Shown here: in pieces, positions 1 through 29,333 of the stretch
How positions within the stretch are numbered: position 1 is the stretch's first letter
How the letters are laid out: every line of letters starts with the position of its first letter
From: Mytilus californianus
Lineage: Eukaryota; Mollusca; Bivalvia; Mytilida; Mytilidae
Reading direction: 5' to 3'
NCBI RefSeq assembly: GCF_021869535.1
Contig: NW_026262690.1
Span: 64,054,995-64,118,994 of the forward strand
DNA length: 64,000 bases
Notes under the pieces: generated by a model
The model's database searches: none
Told to the model about the DNA's origin: nothing
The model's input: the letters and a program-made list of their open reading frames with translations, nothing else
Program-made: the position numbers and the translations under genes

Positions 1-112
1 AAATTTAATACGCCTTACGGTTACATGTACATTTTAGTTAAATGGATGATAACCATCACGATCAAGTAATTATACATGCAGATGGTGACAATTTTAAAAT
101 GAAATATTTTAA

Positions 113-170
113 TTTCTTCCCCATAATCATTAAGGGAATTTTTCTTCCCCATAATCATTAAGGGAATTTT
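113..170. repeat. 28-bp direct duplication
   Basis: Two adjacent copies of a 28-base unit containing ccataatcattaagggaa, at 113-140 and 141-168. Lies in SEL1L intronic sequence upstream of the first visible exon. No other feature was recognised in 1-1516. Confidence 0.8.
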
Positions 171-1325
171 ATATAGAAATCAGCATTAATTTGATAAGCT
201 TTGTTATAGATACCAAGACAAAACCATAAATGTGATTACAGGAACACTGATAAATGAATTTGCAGCCATTTTATTTGAAGAAGTTTAACATACAAAATAT
301 CTCTTAATCAAGTCTTTAGTGTGATCAAATAGTACATATAGAAATTTAGGTCAGGGTTCTTTTTAAAAAGAAAAACGTGTAACTAAAATGATTTTAAAGA
401 AATCAGAAATTTTAAAAAAGAATTTTGGAAAACACATTTATGGTTTTTATGATAATATGTAAATGACATGCCACTTTTTTTATTTTATTAAGTTTCTTAA
501 TATACATGTAAAATACTCTTCAAACAAGTTACCTTTTGTGGTTCTATTTTTCTTCCTTTTTTGTTTTGTGAAGGTGTTGTTAATAATATAAGAATGTAAA
601 ACTAACATGTACACCTTAAGAAAACTTTATTTTAACTTCCAAGCTTTTTCCAGAAATATATGCATAGGATAACTTTGAATTTAGGGAGGAAGGACTTTGT
701 TTACTTCGTATCAATCAGACTAAGACTGACAACTTGTAGGTATAAATACCTAAAAATTAGCAAAAAGGTTAAGAGAGTCAAAATACTTGTTTAAAAGAGT
801 TGTCTCCTCCTTTCTCTCTGTAGATCTTATATTCATTTCTTAGTTCTCGAAACAATGAGAAGAAATAGTAAGAAAATCCAGACTTTCCAAAATATTGAAT
901 TATTTTTCATTATCATTATTATACACTTGAACATATTCCTTGTTCCTTCTTATATTTTTGGTTGTTAGTTTTGGTTAATATATAAATCGTACCTGCTAAA
1001 ATCAAAACATATTGGTGAATAGACGTATATTTGCTATGCTTTTGTTATTTTTCTATATTTATTTATTATTGTTGTGTGTTTTGTATAATTTTTTTTCTTT
1101 ATTGTTGTGTGTCTTGTCCATGTATACTTTATGGTTTTTTTTGTATTTGTTGATTTATATCTTTTTTGTTGTTATTTAATTGATTTCTCTATACAATTCA
1201 ATTGATCTTCTTATTTACAAAACAAAAATAAACCAGTTAAAGGATTAGATATTAAGAATGTGAATTTGTTTATTAAAAAAAAATATATAAAATTTCATCA
1301 TCAGCTTAAAGTTCTGCAATAAAGT

Positions 1326-1357
1326 ATTCATTCATTCATATTCATTCATTCATTCAG
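1326..1357. repeat. (ATTC)n microsatellite
   Basis: About seven ATTC units with one interruption, in the intron before the first visible SEL1L exon. Confidence 0.85.
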
Positions 1358-1516
1358 TTAAATATTTAAAAAGTGATTGCAAATTACATGTACTCTATTT
1401 ATAAATATTCTTAATTTTATGATGTAACATAATTATTTAGATAATTACAAGTATACAATATTGTTAGCTTTTTAACCTACTGAATTTATATTAATATTTG
1501 ACATTACATTTTATAG

Positions 1517-19092
<17,576 letters not shown>

Positions 19093-19227
19093 TTGTGATG
19101 TATTTTGTTACATATGTGTGTTCATAAGAATTTTGATAAAAGTGGGTGGTTGAGAGGTGTATGTAAGCATGATTGCTGTGGGAGTAGCTGTGTGTAAGGA
19201 TTTTATGGTGACTGTTGATTTTATATT

Positions 19228-19233
19228 AATAAA
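19228..19233 (+). terminator. SEL1L: SEL1L polyadenylation signal
   Basis: AATAAA 136 bases after the stop codon, followed by T-rich sequence. It is the first canonical signal downstream of the last exon. Confidence 0.6.
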
Positions 19234-19617
19234 AATATTTATTACATTTGGTTGTTTTTAGATATTTTTTTTATATAATCCTTTAATGATATAACACTTT
19301 CAAATTATTTATATCAGATATTTTATGATCCTCATATGTTTGATGACCTGTCTTTTTGCTCATCTGTCATAAAGGTTTGTTAATGTAAAATCTCCTTCAA
19401 TTTTCATTTTGAACCAAATATTTCACACCATGTGCAGTGTGCACTCGATTCCTCATTTTTTTATCCACTGATCTTTAGGTTTTCCATAGCAAAAAATTCA
19501 CTTTTACCTTACTGCATATGAAGAAGATTTTCAAAGCTAAGTTCCTACAGTTTTACATGGGAATGGTACCAATCATGATATGATGGCTTCACACTATGTA
19601 TAGTTATGCAGCCGACC

Positions 19618-20397
19618 ATTTTTATACGACCGCAAAAAATTTTGCGGTCGTATATTAGTATCACGTCGTCGTCGTCAGCGTCGTCCGAAGACAGTTGGTT
19701 TCCAGACAATAACTTTAATAGTATAATTAAATAGAAATCTATGAAATTTAAAACAATGTTTATAACCACAAAAGGAAGGTTGGGATTGATTTTGGGGGTT
19801 ATGGTCCTAACAGTTTAGGAATTAGGGGCCAAAAAGGGGCCCAAATAAGCATTTTTCTAGTTTCCAGACAATAACTTGTGGAACAGTGTATGGATCTCTC
19901 TGAAATTATACCACAAGTTTCCATACCACAAAGGGATGGTTAGGATTTGCTTTGGGGGGTTATGGCTCAAACTGTTTAGGAATTAGGGGGGAAAAACAAG
20001 GGTTTCCTGGTTAATGGACAATTACTAAGACAATTTAAAAGCAGTTAAAGGGAGGTAATACGCAACAGCATAGTGTATTGCACAAAAGCCAAAAAAAAGG
20101 GGGGGTAAATTTTTAATTTTTTTTTTGTGGGGGGAGGGGGGGGGGGGGGTCAATTCACAACAGCAAAGTGTATTGCACAAAAGCAAATAATTGAATATAA
20201 ATTCAAATCATATAACCAATTCTAAGTTCTTTGACTACAGTTATTCTGTGTCAGAAACCTATTATGTGTCAAATATTTAATGAAAATCCAAATTCAGACC
20301 TGTATCAAGTGCGAATATTGTGTCCATTTTTGCCCCAACTGTTCAGGGTTGGACCTCTGCGGTCGTATCCAGCTGCGCTCGGCGAAGCAATTTTTAT
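19618..20397 (+). mobile_element. HINE-like repeat family 2, copy
   Basis: The 5' hairpin TATACGACCGCAAAA/TTTTGCGGTCGTATA (19623-19654) is followed by a CGTCGTCGTC stretch. Degenerate units contain ggttgggattgattttgggg. The middle has poly-G tracts. The 3' end is cctctgcggtcgtatccagc followed by tgcgctcggcgaagca. It lies about 500 bp past the SEL1L stop. Confidence 0.75.
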
Positions 20398-20925
20398 AAC
20401 AATAGTTTAAAACAGTACAAGACTTTCAGAAAGTTATTCAGGGTCTGTTAAAAGCTACAAGAAAGTTGGACAACTATAGATATCTAACTACATGTATAAG
20501 GTGTACTGAAATGCTTTAAAACACAAAGATGTTGTAGCTTTTAATGACATTCCAGTAATTTCCTTCAATCACAAGGATCAATTTCCTCCATTTCAGCTCA
20601 CCTATTAAGAGTGCAGTGTTGTCCATGTTGTAGACTCAAAAAATATCTTCTCAGAAGAAACCTCTGGACCAATTTCAACCAAACTTAAAAGTGATCCTTG
20701 AATGGTCCTTTGTATAAAGTTTGTTCCTGCCAATCAACCATCATGGCCACCATGTCTAAAGTGCTGTTATTGACTTATATCTTGAAAACCATAATAGATA
20801 GAGATAATCTGATCAGCAATAATGCTCGAATTGTAAAGGTCTACAATTTTCCTTACCATCAATATTATCAAATGACTCTTTAAGGAGCGATTGCCCTTAA
20901 ATGACTTTTTTTTACTTATTTTCAA

Positions 20926-22470
20926 GTTTTTATACGACCTCAAAAAAATTTTGCGGTCGTATATTGGTATGATGTTGGCGTCGTTGTCGTCATCCGAAGA
21001 CACATTGGTTTTCGCACTCTAACTTTAGTTTAGGTGAATGGATCTCTTTGAAATTTTACCATAAGGTTAAATACCACAAAAGGAAGGTTGGGATTGATTT
21101 TGGGGGTTATGGTACCAACAGTTAAGCAAAAAGGGGCCAAAAATAAGCATTTTCTAGTTTCCAGACAATAACTGTGGAACGGTGTATGGATCTCTCTAAA
21201 ATTATACTACAAGTTTCCATACCACAAAGGGATGGTTAGGATTTGCTTTGGGGGGTTATGGCTCAAACCATAAATTTTGTAATTAAGGGCAAAAAAGGGG
21301 AAAAACAAGGTTGTCCTGGTTAATGGACAAATACTTTAGTACAAAACATAATTTAAAGCAGTGTAAGGGAGATAAATCAAATACATCATTGAAATTACCT
21401 CCCTTACACTGCTTTTAAATTATGTATTAAGTAATGGTTAATGAACAATTAAGATAATTTAAAACAGTGTAAGGGAGGTAATCCAAATACAACGTTTTGG
21501 TTACTTCCCTTACACTGCTTTTAAATTATGTTTAAAGAAATGCATATTTATAAAGGAAGACAAGTAAAAATATCTGCATATTTTGCATCTTTTTTTTTTA
21601 CAAAAAAATCCATATGAAAGATTTGACACTATATTTTAAATTCTATTATAAAATAGATTAAGTTAGCACTATGGTAAATTTAAATGGGTAATTATGGTTG
21701 CAAACTCCATGGGAAATTTGAATTGAGATTATGACCACATCTTGAGGGAAAGAATTTTTTTGGGGAAAAAAGGGGGGGGGGGGGGGGGGTAAAAAGAAAT
21801 TGTGGGGGGTCAATTTTTTCTCATTTCAGATTTCAGAAATTAACAGAATTATTCTTCAAATATTTTTTTTTCAAATTTCAAATATTGAATAAATTTCAAG
21901 AAGTAATCTTTAATTGCACAGTATGGCGCATTAGATTTGTAAAATCTTTGACCACATTTATGTATTTGTTATGCTGAATCTAACCGTGTATTTAGATTTT
22001 TAATTTTGGGTCCAGTTTTCAAATTGGTCTACATTAAGGTCCAAAGGGTCCAAAATTAAACTTAGTTTGATTTTAACAAAAATTGAATTCTTGGGGTTCT
22101 TTGATATGCTGAATCTAAACCTGTGTTTAGATTTTTGATTATGGGCCCAGTTTTCAAGTTTGTCCAAGTTGGGGTCCAAAATTAAACTTTGTTTGATTTC
22201 AACAAAAATTGAATATATGGGGTTCTTTGATATGCTGAATCTAACCATGTATTTTGATTTTGGACATTGGACCATAATAGGTAAATTAAAAAAATTCAAG
22301 TTCTTAGACCACATTCTTTCTGTGTCAGAAACCTATGCTGTGTCAAATATTTAATCATAATCCAAATTCAGAGCTGTATCAAGCTTGAATGTTGTGTCCA
22401 TACTTGCCCCAACTGTTCAGGGTTCGACCTCTGCGGTCGTATCAAGCTGCGCCCAGCGAAGCATTTTATT
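20926..22470 (+). mobile_element. HINE-like family 2 element nested in family 1
   Basis: The hairpin start tatacgacctcaaaaaa with ttttgcggtcgtatattgg, the CGTCGTTGTCGTC run, the body units and the 3' end ctctgcggtcgtatcaagct with gcgcccagcgaagca are all present. It is longer than the 19.6-kb copy and carries two palindromes (21346-21529) and a poly-G tract near 21770-21790. Confidence 0.72.
21346..21529. repeat. Two consecutive palindromic hairpins
   Basis: Hairpin 1 (21346-21425) has arms with gcagtgtaagggag against ctcccttacactgc. Hairpin 2 (21454-21529) has arms with cagtgtaagggagg. Each arm is about 28-31 bases, and the loops are short. They look like two copies of one small palindromic MITE inside the family 2 element. 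Confidence 0.8.
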
Positions 22471-22967
22471 GTCTTTTATCTTGAAAACTATACTAGAAAG
22501 GTAGAAACTGTTCAGTAACAAAATTTAACAGCAATTCAAGCCCTACAAAAAATTCAATGTGACAAAATCATTGGAGAACTTGTAAGAGTTAATGCCCTTA
22601 AATTAAATTGTTTTACTTATTTTAGAGTTTTTGTCTATTACCTTGAAAACTACAATAGATTGGTAGAAATTGTAAGTAGTATATTGGATAAGCAATACAC
22701 GATCAACAAAAATGTCAAATGTCTGAAGCCATTGGATGACTCCTTGTAGGAGTTATTGCCCCTAAATTACGATGTTGGTAAAAAATGTAATAAAACAGCA
22801 AAAAACTTTCAGCAATATAAGATATAATTTTGACAGGTGAGCGATTCAATCTAATTAAAATATAGATCTCTGATTTCATTATCCTTGTATATACGAGCAA
22901 GCCAGTTGTAATAGATTTCAATCAGATGGGTGAGCAATTCAGGCTCTTAGCAACTTCTTGATTACAT

Positions 22968-23690
22968 ATTTAACAAAACTTTCATAGGTCATCTAAAGTC
23001 TCGCCATCAAAACTACAATATCTGGAATAAACAAGTGTATAACAAAATGCAGAAGATAAATCTCGGACTATGAGTAAAAAATGTGCCTCAATTAACATAA
23101 TGACACTTCTTTATTTAATGACGATGACTCATTTAACAAAAACATTTATCTTCCCCGAGGCCTTCAAAATTGATATTAAAATGGTTGTCCAAACTGTTGC
23201 AGGATATAGTAGTATCAAAAACATTTAGGAATGAGACATATTGTTGTTTAAAAATCTTGAATTAAGATAGTAATTGATTATACATGTTATATGAATTTTA
23301 AGAGTACAGAGCTGATAATATACACGACAGGTTGTTAAAGTTTCATGAAAATAATAAGGAATGCAAAACATCCACAACTAATAAGTCTAGGAATTATTTG
23401 GTAACTTTAGACAAAATAATATAAAGTTGAGATAAGGTGAATATGTCAGTACGGTACCAAACAGTGATGACTCATTGACATATAACCTGTATGTCGTTAT
23501 TCAGCCTACATCAATAAACTGGCGATGCAACTATGAAATACTAATTGATTTAGACTATGATTATGCTAGAAGATGGAGGGAAAACCGAAAATAAGAAACA
23601 TAGATACTGTTTCTGGGTTAACACTGTAAGGTTAATGTTAAAAATCTGAATTAAAAAAACTGAATTGGTCTATTAACGCTCAAGCTACTC
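22968..23690. other. Intergenic, nothing recognised
   Basis: AT-rich sequence with no open frame over about 60 codons and no repeat match that I can see elsewhere in the window. Confidence 0.6.
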
Positions 23691-24060
23691 GTATATTCAA
23701 ATACCTACCAAAAATTCAAAAATGTTGAAAAAATACCAGATTTACATCCTTGTTTTCCCTGCAAACAAAAGCCCCATGCATTGTCGGTTTTGCTTGTAAC
23801 TCACATTATAAATAAGCTTCTTAATAAGGGCATAATGTATTAATACTTCTCTTGGAAATATTACATATTCTCCAACGAACTTATTGAAATAGTGAAATTC
23901 ATAGCAATGTGACCATTTCTTATGTTGAAAAATATCTTCCTACATTTTATTGTATGTCTACCACTATTGTTACAAACATCGTTATATTGCTGGCTCTTTC
24001 AAAAGCTCCACGAGACCTGTTTAAAAAATTAACATTAAATGCATCATGAATCAATATAAG
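23690..24060 (+). pseudogene. Degenerate Penelope-like reverse transcriptase fragment
   Basis: Frame-broken + strand translation keeps YLPKIQK and, further on, HRYIAGSFKSSTRPV, which match the palm-entry region of reverse transcriptases common in bivalve genomes (form LPK.HK.P...R.IA.S..C.TK). There are several stops and frameshifts. It is followed directly by the 3' sequence at 24085-24300. Inactive remnant. Confidence 0.45.
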
Positions 24061-24084
24061 GGGGAATGTTTGAATTATATTTGA

Positions 24085-24300
24085 CTGTCATACAAGTGAG
24101 AGGTTTAGCGAGCTATACAACCAGGTTTAATCCACCATTTTCATTATAAGGAAATGCCTATACCAAGTCAGGAGTATGACAGTTGTTTTCCATTCGTTTG
24201 ATGTGTTTGAGCTTTTGAAATTGCCGTTTGATAAGGGGGCTTTCCATTTTTAATTATCCTTGGAGTTCAGTATTTATATTGTTATTTTACTTTTGATCTG
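24085..24300 (+). repeat. Retroelement 3'-end-like repeat (family 10)
   Basis: Starts gtcatacaagtgagaggttt and ends ccttggagttcagtattt. A second copy is at 57762-57966, and a tail fragment is at 47400-47455. The position behind the reverse transcriptase remnant suggests it is the 3' untranslated part of that retroelement; this is an inference. Confidence 0.6.
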
Positions 24301-24697
24301 TCAGTTTTGTAATTCTGGTATATACTAGTATATATATATATATTATATACAAGTCTAAATTGAAAACAACGTTCAAACCTATGATTGCGTTGGATAAAAA
24401 CCGCAATTTTTATACGTGTGCATGCAAAACAAATTTCTTGTTAGAGGGGTCTAAATACAGCACAAACAACAATTTCCAAAAGACCAAAAAAGTGAAAAAG
24501 TATATTTTAACAAAACGCATTTGACTAACAGGTCGAACAACAAATGTTCTTAAACCCTGCTGACTGCCATTGGCGATTGCCAAATAAACGGATCACCGAT
24601 GTAATAAATGGATATAAATTATAAATTTAATCCTAATCAGAAAACAATAAACTTGCGGAAAAGATGATATACCGCAAACAAAAGGTGCAAAGGTTTT

Positions 24698-24740
24698 TGT
24701 ACACCATATCCGGATTTCGACAATTAATGTCTCTTCAGTG
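24698..24740 (-). other. Hammerhead-like motif, array unit 1
   Basis: Minus strand: CTGAAGA, stem II GACA/TGTC, GAAA, then a segment ending GGTGTAC with a possible GUA cleavage triplet. Stem III is imperfect and stem I is not seen. Confidence 0.5.
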
Positions 24741-25235
24741 ATGTTAGGAATCGAAACGGTATTTGGAAAGCCATACAATTTACCTCAATTTAGGATAGAC
24801 TCTTGAATTTTGAGGAGTCAAAATAGGATGAACGGATCATATAAACCCGAAGGCAAATATAATACAAGCCCAAACGAAAAATATAAACAAGTCTAAATTG
24901 AAAACAACGTTCAAACCTATGATTGCGTTGGATAAAAACCGCAATTTTTATACGTGTGCATGCAAAACAAATTTCTTGTTAGAGGGGTCTAAATACAGCA
25001 CAAACAACAATTTCCAAAAGAGAAAAAAAGTGAAAAAGTATATTTTAACAAAACGCATTTGACTAACAGGTCGAACAACAAATGTTCTTAAACCCTGCTG
25101 ACTGCCATTGGCGATTGCCAAATTAACGGATCACCGATGTAATAAATGGATCTAAATTATAAATTTAATACTAAACAGAAAACAATAAACTTGCGGAAAA
25201 GATGATATACCGCAAACAAAAGGTGCAAAGGTTTT

Positions 25236-25278
25236 TGTACACCATATCCGGATTTCGACAATTAATGTCTCTTCAGTG
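25236..25278 (-). other. Hammerhead-like motif, array unit 2
   Basis: Same motif as in unit 1, 538 bp further on, with core and stem II unchanged. Confidence 0.5.
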
Positions 25279-25767
25279 ATGTTAGGAATCGAAACGGTAT
25301 TTGGAAAGCCATACAATTTACCTCAATTTAGGATAGACTCTTGAATTTTGAGGAGTCAAAATAGGATGAACGTATCATATAAACCCGAAGGCAAATATAA
25401 TACAAGCCCAAACGAAAAATATAAACAAGTCTAAATTGAAAACAACGTTCAAACCTATGATTGCGTTGGATAAAAACCGCAATTTTTATACGTGTGCATG
25501 CAAAACAAATTTCTTGTTAGAGTGGTCTAAATACAGCACAAACAACAATTTCCAAAAGACCAAAAAAGTGAAAAAGTATATTTTAACAAAACGCATTTGA
25601 CTAACAGGTCGACCAACAAATGTTCTTAAACCCTGCTGACTGCCATTGGCGATTGCCAAATAAACGGATCACCGATGTAATAAATGGATCTAAATTATAA
25701 ATTTAATACTAAACAGAAAACAATAAACTTGCGGAAAAGATGATATACCGCAAACTGCAAAGGTTTT

Positions 25768-25810
25768 TGTACACCATATCCGGATTTCGACAATTAATGT
25801 CTCTTCAGTG
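25768..25810 (-). other. Hammerhead-like motif, array unit 3
   Basis: Same motif, 532 bp after the one in unit 2. A small deletion just beyond it does not touch the core. Confidence 0.5.
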
Positions 25811-26115
25811 ATGTTAGGAATCGAAACGGTATTTGGAAAGCCATACAATTTACCTCAATTTAGGATAGACTCTTGAATTGTGAGGAGTCAAACTAGGATG
25901 AACGGATCATATAAACCCGAAGGCAAATATAATACAAGCCCAAACAAAAATATAAACAAGTCTAAATTGAAAACAACGTTCAAACCTATGATTGCGTTGG
26001 ATAAAAACCGCAATTTTTATACGTGTGCATGCAAAACAAATTTCTTGTTAGAGGGGTCTAAATACAGCACAAACAACAATTTCCAAAAGACCAAAAAAGT
26101 GAAAAAGTATATTTA

Positions 26116-26340
26116 AAAAAATTATATATATATATATAATTCGTCTAAATAACAGCCCAACAATTTTAGATCTGTTAATTTGCGGAAGCAAATTTTTTGT
26201 CCTTCCCTGGCCGGGATTCGAACTCATGCTACAGACTGATATCGTGGCACCAAATCGCCCGACGCGCTAGACCACTCGACCACCTAGGCTCGACAAAAAT
26301 CAAGCTTTCGGTGGCCGGGTGTTACCTTTCCTCAGTTTTA
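26116..26340 (-). mobile_element. tRNA-derived SINE-like element
   Basis: On the minus strand a tRNA-like head carries an A-box TGGTCGAGTGG and a B-box GAGTTCGAATCCC. It is followed by cagatctaaaattgttggg and a (TA)n tail at 26122-26140. The acceptor stem pairs poorly, so this is not a functional tRNA gene. The wording resembles bivalve SINEs. Confidence 0.6.
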
Positions 26341-26394
26341 TATTTATATAACTTTTTTGTTTGTAAACTGGTTGTTAAAAAAAGGTAAAATAAT

Positions 26395-26575
26395 AGTTTT
26401 GATTGGTTGATTAGTGTTTAACGCCACTTTCAGCACTATTGTTCTATTTTGTGGCAGTCAGTTTTTATTGGTGGAGGAATTAAACCGCAATGCCCGGAGA
26501 GAACCACTGACCTTCGGTATGAAAAGTAACAATCTTAGTCAATTAAGATCGGAGTATAGCAGTGACCGCTGTGGA
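26395..26575 (+). repeat. Second SINE-like molluscan repeat
   Basis: Contains gtgtttaacgccactttcag and cccggagagaaccactgacc, wording I associate with a widespread molluscan short repeat. No tRNA promoter boxes were seen in this copy. Confidence 0.5.
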
Positions 26576-26937
26576 TAGTAAACTTGGAATTGATAGTAAA
26601 TAGCAAAAAATTTGTCCTGTCCCTAAGTACCTATGGTATATCCAACATCTCCATTTATGCACACAAAGAAATAACAACCCTTTTAATTTACATACACACT
26701 TGTATACTTGTTGTAAAAACTCCTTATAAGACTGCGAATACTATCGGGCTTATCCCGAAGCCTATGTAAGCAATATGGCCATACCTCAAAAAGGCAACTT
26801 TGCTCTGAATCATCTGTGAGTCGTTTTGTCTCCCCACATTGTGAAAAGGTGTTTTTTTTTATCAGCTGCATCTGTACATCATGTCCAACTCAAAAACACC
26901 AAAAACATACCCATCCCCGAAGACCAAAGTGCCGGAA

Positions 26938-27035
26938 TTATGTTTTTTTGTCTCCCGTGCGACGCCTTGTGGGGGACATAGAAATACCGAGCGTCCGTCC
27001 TTCAGTCCGTCCGTTTGTCCGTCCGGTCTTAATTG
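26938..27035 (+). mobile_element. 5'-end fragment of a HINE-like family (family 5)
   Basis: The imperfect hairpin gtctcccgtgcgacgccttg / tgggggacat is followed by repeated GTCCGTCC, the same start plan as families 1-4. The body is not recognisable downstream. Just after it, at 27075-27130, is a fragment of another dispersed repeat (gaatgcgtcaaagagacaac). Confidence 0.45.
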
Positions 27036-27969
27036 TAAGCTCTCTCTCGTGTACAATCCAGATGTTTATAATTAAATTGAGAATGGAAACGGGGAATGCG
27101 TCAAAGAGACAACAACCCGACCAAAGAGCAATATTTATATATTAGGTTCATATCATCATTGTGGCTGACAAGTTTAAAAATCAGTGCCGAACAATTATTT
27201 TTATGCCCATTGGAAATATTAGTTATATGAAAAATTGCTTTGTAAGCGCTCTCGCGTGTACTTCTAACTCTTTCGTTTGCATTCTTATTATTTTTTTTTA
27301 TTCAGCTGGTCGAAATGTCCGAGAAAGAAATTAACCTCCATTGGCCGAGATGTCCTAAGCAAAAAAGTCCTGATTTCGTCCGTTCACCGAATTTAGAAAT
27401 CTTAATAGGGACTTATGACCTATAGTAGTTTTAAAAATTCACCTTGCGACCTGAGGGGGTATTCATCTGGAGTCCCATCCATAGTTTGCTTTTTTATGCC
27501 TGAAGTTGTCTCGATTACCCAAACATGCCTTCATCATAATATGTATCCCTTTCTTTAAGTTTTACTGAATAGTTCATTCTACGCATGCAGTATCTGGATT
27601 AGACTACTTCCACTTTATCTGATTCGAGACTTTTAAAAAATCAGTAATTAAATTTCAAATATATTTCATCTCGTTATGCTCGGGGTACAACTTAGGATTT
27701 ACGCCCCCACTGTGATGCAATACCAATTTCTGATAACCTGTTTTGGGCATATTTTGGTTGTTGTCATCTGATTTTTACTGTTAACTGTTTTTTACTAAGT
27801 GAATTCAGCTGTTAACCTAAATTTCTGGTTTCTGTTTACTGTTTTATGTAAATTAAGTTTGTTGTTAACCTGTCAGTAATGAACCCCTATTCTCCCTATT
27901 GCCCTCACTCTTTAATATTTTGCATGTGTATGCCAATGATATTGTTAACTTGAATTCTCGAATCAGACA

Positions 27970-28318
27970 GTGGAAGTAGATTTGATTTTGAAAGAAATTT
28001 GACGTTGTATGAAAGCAAAATTATTTAAGGAAGGCAAATTCGAGATATCTTTCATAAGACTGTGCCTATTCCTAATTGCTTAGGTCTATCGGCTTTGTAG
28101 CCAGAATTTACAGAAACATTCCTCATGTTTCTGGTAAGTCTTGATATGGATGCCAGTGTCGATTTAAGCTGCGTACAGTTTCCTCATCTAATTCTCCTCT
28201 CTCATTATCCAGTTTAGTTGAGGCCTCTCTAACCAGGATTTAAACTTCTTCGAAATTATTTGATAAAGCTGCCTCCCTTAGCAAAATCTGATTGAGTTCA
28301 TTCTTTCTTTTCGTCATT
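27970..28318 (-). pseudogene. Degenerate coding remnant, family unknown
   Basis: A minus-strand frame starting at an ATG near 28318 reads MTKRKNELNQILLREAALSN and continues LDNERGELDEETVRSLN, interrupted by two stops. The amino-acid texture looks coding (amphipathic, charged) but I cannot name the family. It may be a retroelement gag-like remnant or an old gene copy. Confidence 0.3.
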
Positions 28319-28419
28319 TTTTCCCCTTTGAAACAGGAAGGAGTTATATACGGAAAAGAAAATAAACAAGTCAAAACTCTTTAGTGATGAAGATTTTAAT
28401 TTGTAACTCTGAAAGTTGA

Positions 28420-28612
28420 TTTTTTAATATTAAAAAATGATTTTTTATATATTTAGAAAATGATTTCTTAATATTAAAAAATGAATTTCTAATATTAAAA
28501 AATCATTTATTAATATTAGAAAATGAATTTCGAATATAAGAAAATACTTTCGAATTAAAAATGAATTCTTAATATTAAAAAATATTTTTTTAATATTTAA
28601 TATTAAAGAAAT
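28420..28612. repeat. AT-rich tandem repeat of about 25 bp
   Basis: Repeated ttaatattaaaaaatgattt-type units, partly palindromic (TTAATATTAA). Purely low-complexity; the minus-strand ORF over it is not a gene. Confidence 0.8.
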
Positions 28613-29186
28613 AGCATTTTTGTCCACTTTTGTTTGCCATGTATTAAAGAGTATTTACAATAATCAAAGAGTGAAAACACGATACTAATATATGTAATTA
28701 AAAGAAACCAGTGCTACAAAACAGTGACTGTTGTAAATGTGTCCTACTTGACTATGTTTTTCATTTGAAAAAAATCTTCGGGAAATATTAACAACAAATG
28801 GAAGTTTTTAACGACCTTGACTGGCTATGCAGCCCTTTGGAAATATTAAAAAGTAATTATGTACCTTTTATATATTTTGTTTGTGTGGTATTTAGATTAG
28901 ACTGAACTGGTACATAAAGGGAACCAGTATTAGTCCTGCGGAGTGTTTCTAGCTTTTCCCATCCGTTGGTACTTTGCGTGGCACATGATCATCACAAAAA
29001 AGAAAATAAGTCATAAGAGATGCTGAATTGACATGATAATATAGTTATCTGATATGAGGCAAGACACAGCTTCTATAATTATTTAGCCTTAAATAAGGCA
29101 ATATTTATATTCAAATATAGCATTGATAGCCTATAATTTCCACTGTGGACACCGTCATAGATTTCCAAATCAAATCAACTATTTTT

Positions 29187-29325
29187 TCACAGGCACTTGT
29201 TTCTGTCAATGGGGAGTTTACTATCCACACTTGTACGAAAATTTTTCGTGTGGTTTACTATCCACCGTGCAAGTATGGATAGTACATGTAGTAAACCCAC
29301 CATTGACAGAAACAAGTGCCTGTGA
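29187..29325. mobile_element. 139-bp palindromic MITE
   Basis: Perfect terminal inverted repeats of 26 bases (starting TCACAGGCACTTGTTTC). The interior is itself partly palindromic (tttactatccac and gtggatagtaaa forms). Flanked by T-runs that may include a TTTTT target duplication. No coding capacity. Confidence 0.8.
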
Positions 29326-29333
29326 TTTTTTTT

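Larger units (their letters stand above)
20592..22967 (+). mobile_element. HINE-like family 1 copy split by a family 2 element
   Basis: Starts TCAGCTCACC with the expected accaatttcaaccaaactt and gagcgattgcccttaaatga wording. It is interrupted at about 20926-22470, then resumes at cttttatcttgaaaactata and ends near aggtgagcgattc and gaggctct-like sequence. No genes. Confidence 0.65.
24349..26115. repeat. 538-bp tandem array, three full units plus a partial one
   Basis: Units start at about 24353, 24891, 25429 and 25960 (periods 538, 538, 531) and are nearly identical. The final unit stops after about 155 bp. Each full unit carries one hammerhead-like motif on the minus strand. The open frame at 25880-26116 is repeat-internal. 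Confidence 0.95.

Noticed and set aside
24349..26115. CRISPR-like array
   Set aside because: Units are 538 bp and almost wholly identical with no short repeat and unique spacers; the DNA is eukaryotic.
26116..26340. Functional tRNA gene on the minus strand
   Set aside because: Promoter boxes are present but the acceptor and anticodon arms do not fold well, and a SINE-like tail follows.
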